Assembly (NCBI GenBank): GCA_014728955.1
Contig: WJKT01000092.1
Coordinates: 1 to 14,969, forward strand
Length of the DNA: 14,969 nt
Direction of reading: 5' to 3'
DNA from: Candidatus Peregrinibacteria bacterium
Lineage (GTDB): Bacteria; Patescibacteriota; Gracilibacteria; UBA1369; PNNO01
A model generated the notes under the pieces. The model was not told where the DNA came from. It saw nothing but the letters and a program-made list of their open reading frames with translations, and ran no database searches. The position numbers and the translations under genes are program-made. Shown one piece after another: positions 12,053-14,969 of the stretch. The first letter of the stretch is position 1, and each line of letters starts with the position of its first letter.

Positions 12053-13471
12053 TTAGTGAATATCGTACCACTCAAACCCATCCATTCGAGTGATTTTATT
12101 TTGAGATTGCGGGCCGTATGATCCTGGTGCATACGACTCAATCGGCACATTGTTGCGGTGAGAAAATTTGATAATGGAGTCAATGAGTTCCCATGTGGCG
12201 ATTACTTCGGGGAAGCTGAGAAAAAATCGTTTTCTTCCCGCTATGACGTCTCTGATTAGAACGCCATGTTCCGGCAGACAGCTATCGTCTTCACAGGCAA
12301 TGGTATCCGAAGTGGTGATATCTTGATACTGCAACGTATGCCCGTGTCTGTTTACCAGTTTAATATTAATTCTTTCATCCGGAAAGAATTCAAGCACAAT
12401 ACGATTTGGTGGTTCCGATGCCGGCTGGAATGCATGTTTTTTAAGCTCGATGACGATGTAGGTGTGATGTTCATGCAACCGTTTTCCAGTTCGTATATAG
12501 ATCGGAACTTTGTACCAACTCTGCCGGTCGATAAAGAGACGTAATGCTGCAAAGGTGTCGGTTCGCGAGTTTTTCTTTACCCCTTCGTTGTCAGTATAGC
12601 CTTTATATTGTCCGAGGACGATATTTTTTTTCGATCGGCTGAATTTAATGGCACTTAAGATACTGTTTTTTTCCCGGTGAAGGCTTGTGTCGATATTGGT
12701 TACGGGAATTGACATGGTGATAAGCGAGAGTACCTGTAGCAAATGTGATTGTATCATATCTTTAAGCGTGCCGACTTTTTCAAAGTATCCAATGCGATTT
12801 TCAACGCCTACCGTTTCGAATGCGGTAATCTGAATATTAGCAACTTCCGGACCTCGCATAATCAGGTTAAGTATGCGGTTGGACTCACGTAAAGATAGAA
12901 TGCTTTGAACAACGGATTTCCCAAGATAATGATCGAGTAAATAAATGTTTTCCTCTTCAAAATAGCGTGATACGAAATGAAAAAGATCACGTGCCGATGA
13001 TGCGTTGTCTCCAAACGGCTTTTCAAGCACCAGGCGGATGTCTTCATTTTCTGATTTTCTTGATAATGCGAGATTTTTAATAATATCTTTAAATACAATA
13101 GGTGGCACGGCAAAATAACAAATGTTTGTAAGTTTTTTCTTTTTCAGCATGGTTCCCAGTTGTTTTCGATAGTGTTTGAAGTCGTCAAGATTATTATAGT
13201 TTCCAGCTATGTAGTGAGTTTTTTTCAGTAACGAGTTGAGCACCTTGTTATTTATTTTTTTCTTATAGTTTTGGCGTATGCTTTTTGTGACAAACGCCCT
13301 GAATTCCTGATTGGTCATAGATGAGCGGGCGTATCCAATAACGGCAAAGGAGGAAGGGAGTAGGCCTTTTTCCATAAGTTCATACAGTGTCGGATAGATT
13401 TTGATTGCCGCAAGATTTCCCGAAGCACCGAAAATAGATATAATAAACGGTTTTTTTATGGTAGTTACCAT
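12053..13471 (-). CDS. zwf: Glucose-6-phosphate 1-dehydrogenase
   Basis: The enzyme oxidises glucose-6-phosphate to the lactone, reducing NADP+, at the first step of the oxidative pentose phosphate branch. At 472 aa it is slightly shorter than usual (~490). It has the nucleotide motif GASGNLA (15-21), EKPFG (150-154), the signature DHYLGK (180-185) with the substrate lysine, VGVENRIGYFEKVGTLKDMIQSHLLQ with the catalytic-base His243, and the C-terminal YAPGSYGP. The nucleotide motif is unusual: GASGDLAxRKL is expected, but Asp is Asn19 and the Arg is Ile23. It lies 12 bases after gnd. Its ATG is inside the near-palindrome TTACCATGAATGGTAA (13466-13481). Confidence 0.94.
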   Translation of the reverse strand: MVTTIKKPFIISIFGASGNLAAIKIYPTLYELMEKGLLPSSFAVIGYARSSMTNQEFRAFVTKSIRQNYKKKINNKVLNSLLKKTHYIAGNYNNLDDFKHYRKQLGTMLKKKKLTNICYFAVPPIVFKDIIKNLALSRKSENEDIRLVLEKPFGDNASSARDLFHFVSRYFEEENIYLLDHYLGKSVVQSILSLRESNRILNLIMRGPEVANIQITAFETVGVENRIGYFEKVGTLKDMIQSHLLQVLSLITMSIPVTNIDTSLHREKNSILSAIKFSRSKKNIVLGQYKGYTDNEGVKKNSRTDTFAALRLFIDRQSWYKVPIYIRTGKRLHEHHTYIVIELKKHAFQPASEPPNRIVLEFFPDERINIKLVNRHGHTLQYQDITTSDTIACEDDSCLPEHGVLIRDVIAGRKRFFLSFPEVIATWELIDSIIKFSHRNNVPIESYAPGSYGPQSQNKITRMDGFEWYDIH

Positions 13472-13483
13472 GAATGGTAAGAG

Positions 13484-14887
13484 TTATGAAGTAAGCCAGT
13501 CGGTATGGAACACACCTTTTTTATCGATTCTTTTATAGGTATGTGCCCCAAAACGGTCTCGTAAACCTTGAATATAATTTGCCGGGAGTTGCGAGGAGGT
13601 GAGGGTGTCGATATAGGCAAGTGTTGATGAAAACGCCGGTAACGGTATGCCGGCTCCAACCCCTTGCGTGATAATATGCCGTAAGCCGCGTATTCGAGGT
13701 AAGAGCGCTTTTTGCACAGAAGGTGTGGCAAGGAGCTGTTTTTCTTCTCGAAGAGCACTATGCAGCAATGAGAGCATATCTGCTCGTATAATACATCCTC
13801 CTTGCCAAATACGAGCAATTTCGGGAAGATCAATATTCCATGCATACTCCTGTGAAGCGTTATGAATTAAAGAAAATCCCTGGATGTATGTTAAGAGAAT
13901 ACTGCTGTATAATGCATCACGAAGAGTATTTACGACATCATCCGATATTGTTTTTGGTTGTTTTTTTAGTGAGGCATAGTGTTTTGCGAGCATTTTTCGT
14001 TTCTCCTTATTGCCTGTCAAATAACGAGCGAAAACCGCTTCCGCGATTGTGGGCGTTGCTTCTCCCGTTGCAAGTGATTCATGGGCGGTCCAGGCTCCTG
14101 TTCCTTTTTGAGCCGCTTCATCAAGAATCATATCAACGATATACGTATCGGACTGATCGTCTTTACGCAGTAGTACCGCTTCTGAAATATCAAAAAGATA
14201 CGATGATAGTTCCGTATCGTTATATTGTTTGTAAATATGCGCAATGTCTTTGGAAGAGAGGGTGTACAAGGTGCGCAACATGTCGTATCCTTCAGCCATG
14301 AGCTGCATAATGCCGTATTCAATACCGTTGTGTACCATTTTTACATAATGGCCCGCACTTTCCGGGCCAACGTGGGTAACACACGGTTTTCCGTTGAAAT
14401 CTTTTGCCGCAATGGCTTGTAATACATCTTTCAACTGTTGCCACGAGTTATCATTACTGCCTAGCATAAGACTCGGACCGTTGAGTGCTCCTTCTTCACC
14501 GCCCGAGACGCCACATCCCGCAAAATGTATCTCGTAGTTTTCAAGCTCGTTGTATCGCCTCTTTGTATCCTTGAAATAGGAATTACCGCAATCGATAATA
14601 CTGTCACCTTTTTCTATAAGGGGACGTAGTTGATCAATGACGATATCAACTGCTTTGCCCGCTTTTACCATAAGCAAAATAATGCGTGGAGGCTTAAGAG
14701 ATTCAACGAATTCTTCAAGCGTTCGGGGTCCTGTAATGCTGCTATTTCCATGATTTTTCAAAAATGATTCCGTGACCGAGGTGGTACGATTGTAAACGGC
14801 AATACTATACCCTTTATGCGCTATATTTCTGGCAAGATTAGCTCCCATAGTACCCAGTCCTATAAGGCCTATATGTGGTTGTTTCAT
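13484..14887 (-). CDS. gnd: 6-phosphogluconate dehydrogenase, decarboxylating
   Basis: The enzyme converts 6-phosphogluconate to ribulose-5-phosphate and CO2, reducing NADP+. The 467-aa product matches E. coli Gnd (468). It has the Rossmann motif GLGTMGANLA (11-20), then AVYNRTTS, whose NRT is the usual NADP+ phosphate-binding signature. The substrate region GCGVSGGEEGALNGPSLM follows, then the catalytic GHYVKMVHNGIEYG with Lys and H-N. The all-helical C-terminal domain carries KGTGAWTAHESLATG and RIWQGGCIIRADML. It is the first complete gene of the gnd-zwf-pgl set, in reverse of pathway order. Its ATG is six bases after the stop of a probable upstream reading frame, so the operon seems to begin outside the window. 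Confidence 0.96.
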   Translation of the reverse strand: MKQPHIGLIGLGTMGANLARNIAHKGYSIAVYNRTTSVTESFLKNHGNSSITGPRTLEEFVESLKPPRIILLMVKAGKAVDIVIDQLRPLIEKGDSIIDCGNSYFKDTKRRYNELENYEIHFAGCGVSGGEEGALNGPSLMLGSNDNSWQQLKDVLQAIAAKDFNGKPCVTHVGPESAGHYVKMVHNGIEYGIMQLMAEGYDMLRTLYTLSSKDIAHIYKQYNDTELSSYLFDISEAVLLRKDDQSDTYIVDMILDEAAQKGTGAWTAHESLATGEATPTIAEAVFARYLTGNKEKRKMLAKHYASLKKQPKTISDDVVNTLRDALYSSILLTYIQGFSLIHNASQEYAWNIDLPEIARIWQGGCIIRADMLSLLHSALREEKQLLATPSVQKALLPRIRGLRHIITQGVGAGIPLPAFSSTLAYIDTLTSSQLPANYIQGLRDRFGAHTYKRIDKKGVFHTDWLTS

Positions 14888-14893
14888 TACGTA

Positions 14894-14969
14894 CTATGTT
14901 AATTTGTATTTTTTATAATTGAGGCAATAACTGTCACCTTCACGAACATAAATATCGTGTGCTCTTTCA
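14894..14969 (-). CDS. 3' end of an upstream gene (about 24 codons), unidentified
   Basis: A minus-strand frame open to the window edge ends TAG six bases before gnd. The visible C-terminus ends GDSYCLNYKKYKLT and has an ordinary soluble composition. It is too short to identify. The close spacing supports a shared operon, but 25 codons could be open by chance. Confidence 0.4.
   Translation of the reverse strand, partial: ERAHDIYVREGDSYCLNYKKYKLT

Noticed and set aside
12046..12183. 46-residue N-terminal extension of 6-phosphogluconolactonase
   Set aside because: It lies inside the 3' end of zwf in another frame and has no family similarity; the ATG at 12045 fits.
13840..14301. 153-codon plus-strand frame
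   Set aside because: It is a shadow of gnd, whose family motifs are intact on the other strand.

Overview
The window looks like a stretch of a small-genome bacterial chromosome, most likely a member of the Patescibacteria (candidate phyla radiation). This is an inference. It rests on AT-rich sequence, tight gene packing, many genes without a clear Shine-Dalgarno (SD) site, a short two-helix type IV secretion pilin-like protein of the kind common in that group, an RNase J with a long basic N-terminal tail, and a Mur ligase P-loop of the GTKGKG type. All three tRNAs encode their CCA. Long genes contain no in-frame TGA, so there is no sign of TGA recoding. No insertion sequence, CRISPR array or phage gene was seen.

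Left part (1-2911, minus strand): murD, ftsE and the N-terminal 284 codons of purM, read right to left. Then comes a plus-strand 94-aa cysteine-containing protein of unknown function with its own promoter, leader hairpins, SD and terminator (2956-3410). After it comes the RNase J gene (3487-5502).

Centre (5516-6907, minus strand): tRNA-Thr and tRNA-Tyr, then two tandem single-gene units encoding paralogous 130/131-aa proteins of unknown function. Each unit has a promoter, a conserved structured 5' leader, a second hairpin before the SD, a coding region, and a terminator whose 5' arm lies inside the coding region. The leader elements are far more alike than the proteins. They differ by base changes that keep two helices paired, and their apical loops match the SD of their own gene. 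This is the best candidate here for an undescribed regulatory system.

Right of centre (7011-10097): murB, the pilin-like membrane protein, a PRC-barrel protein on the minus strand, and tRNA-Pro followed 14 bases later by a SAM-dependent methyltransferase with no promoter of its own visible.

Right part (10094-14969, minus strand): an operon reading gnd, zwf, pgl, a 90-aa unknown, superoxide reductase (dfx) and dcd. It would supply NADPH from glucose-6-phosphate through the oxidative pentose phosphate branch, next to a superoxide-reducing enzyme. A second promoter inside the operon precedes dfx. The 3' end of one more minus-strand gene may lie at the right edge.
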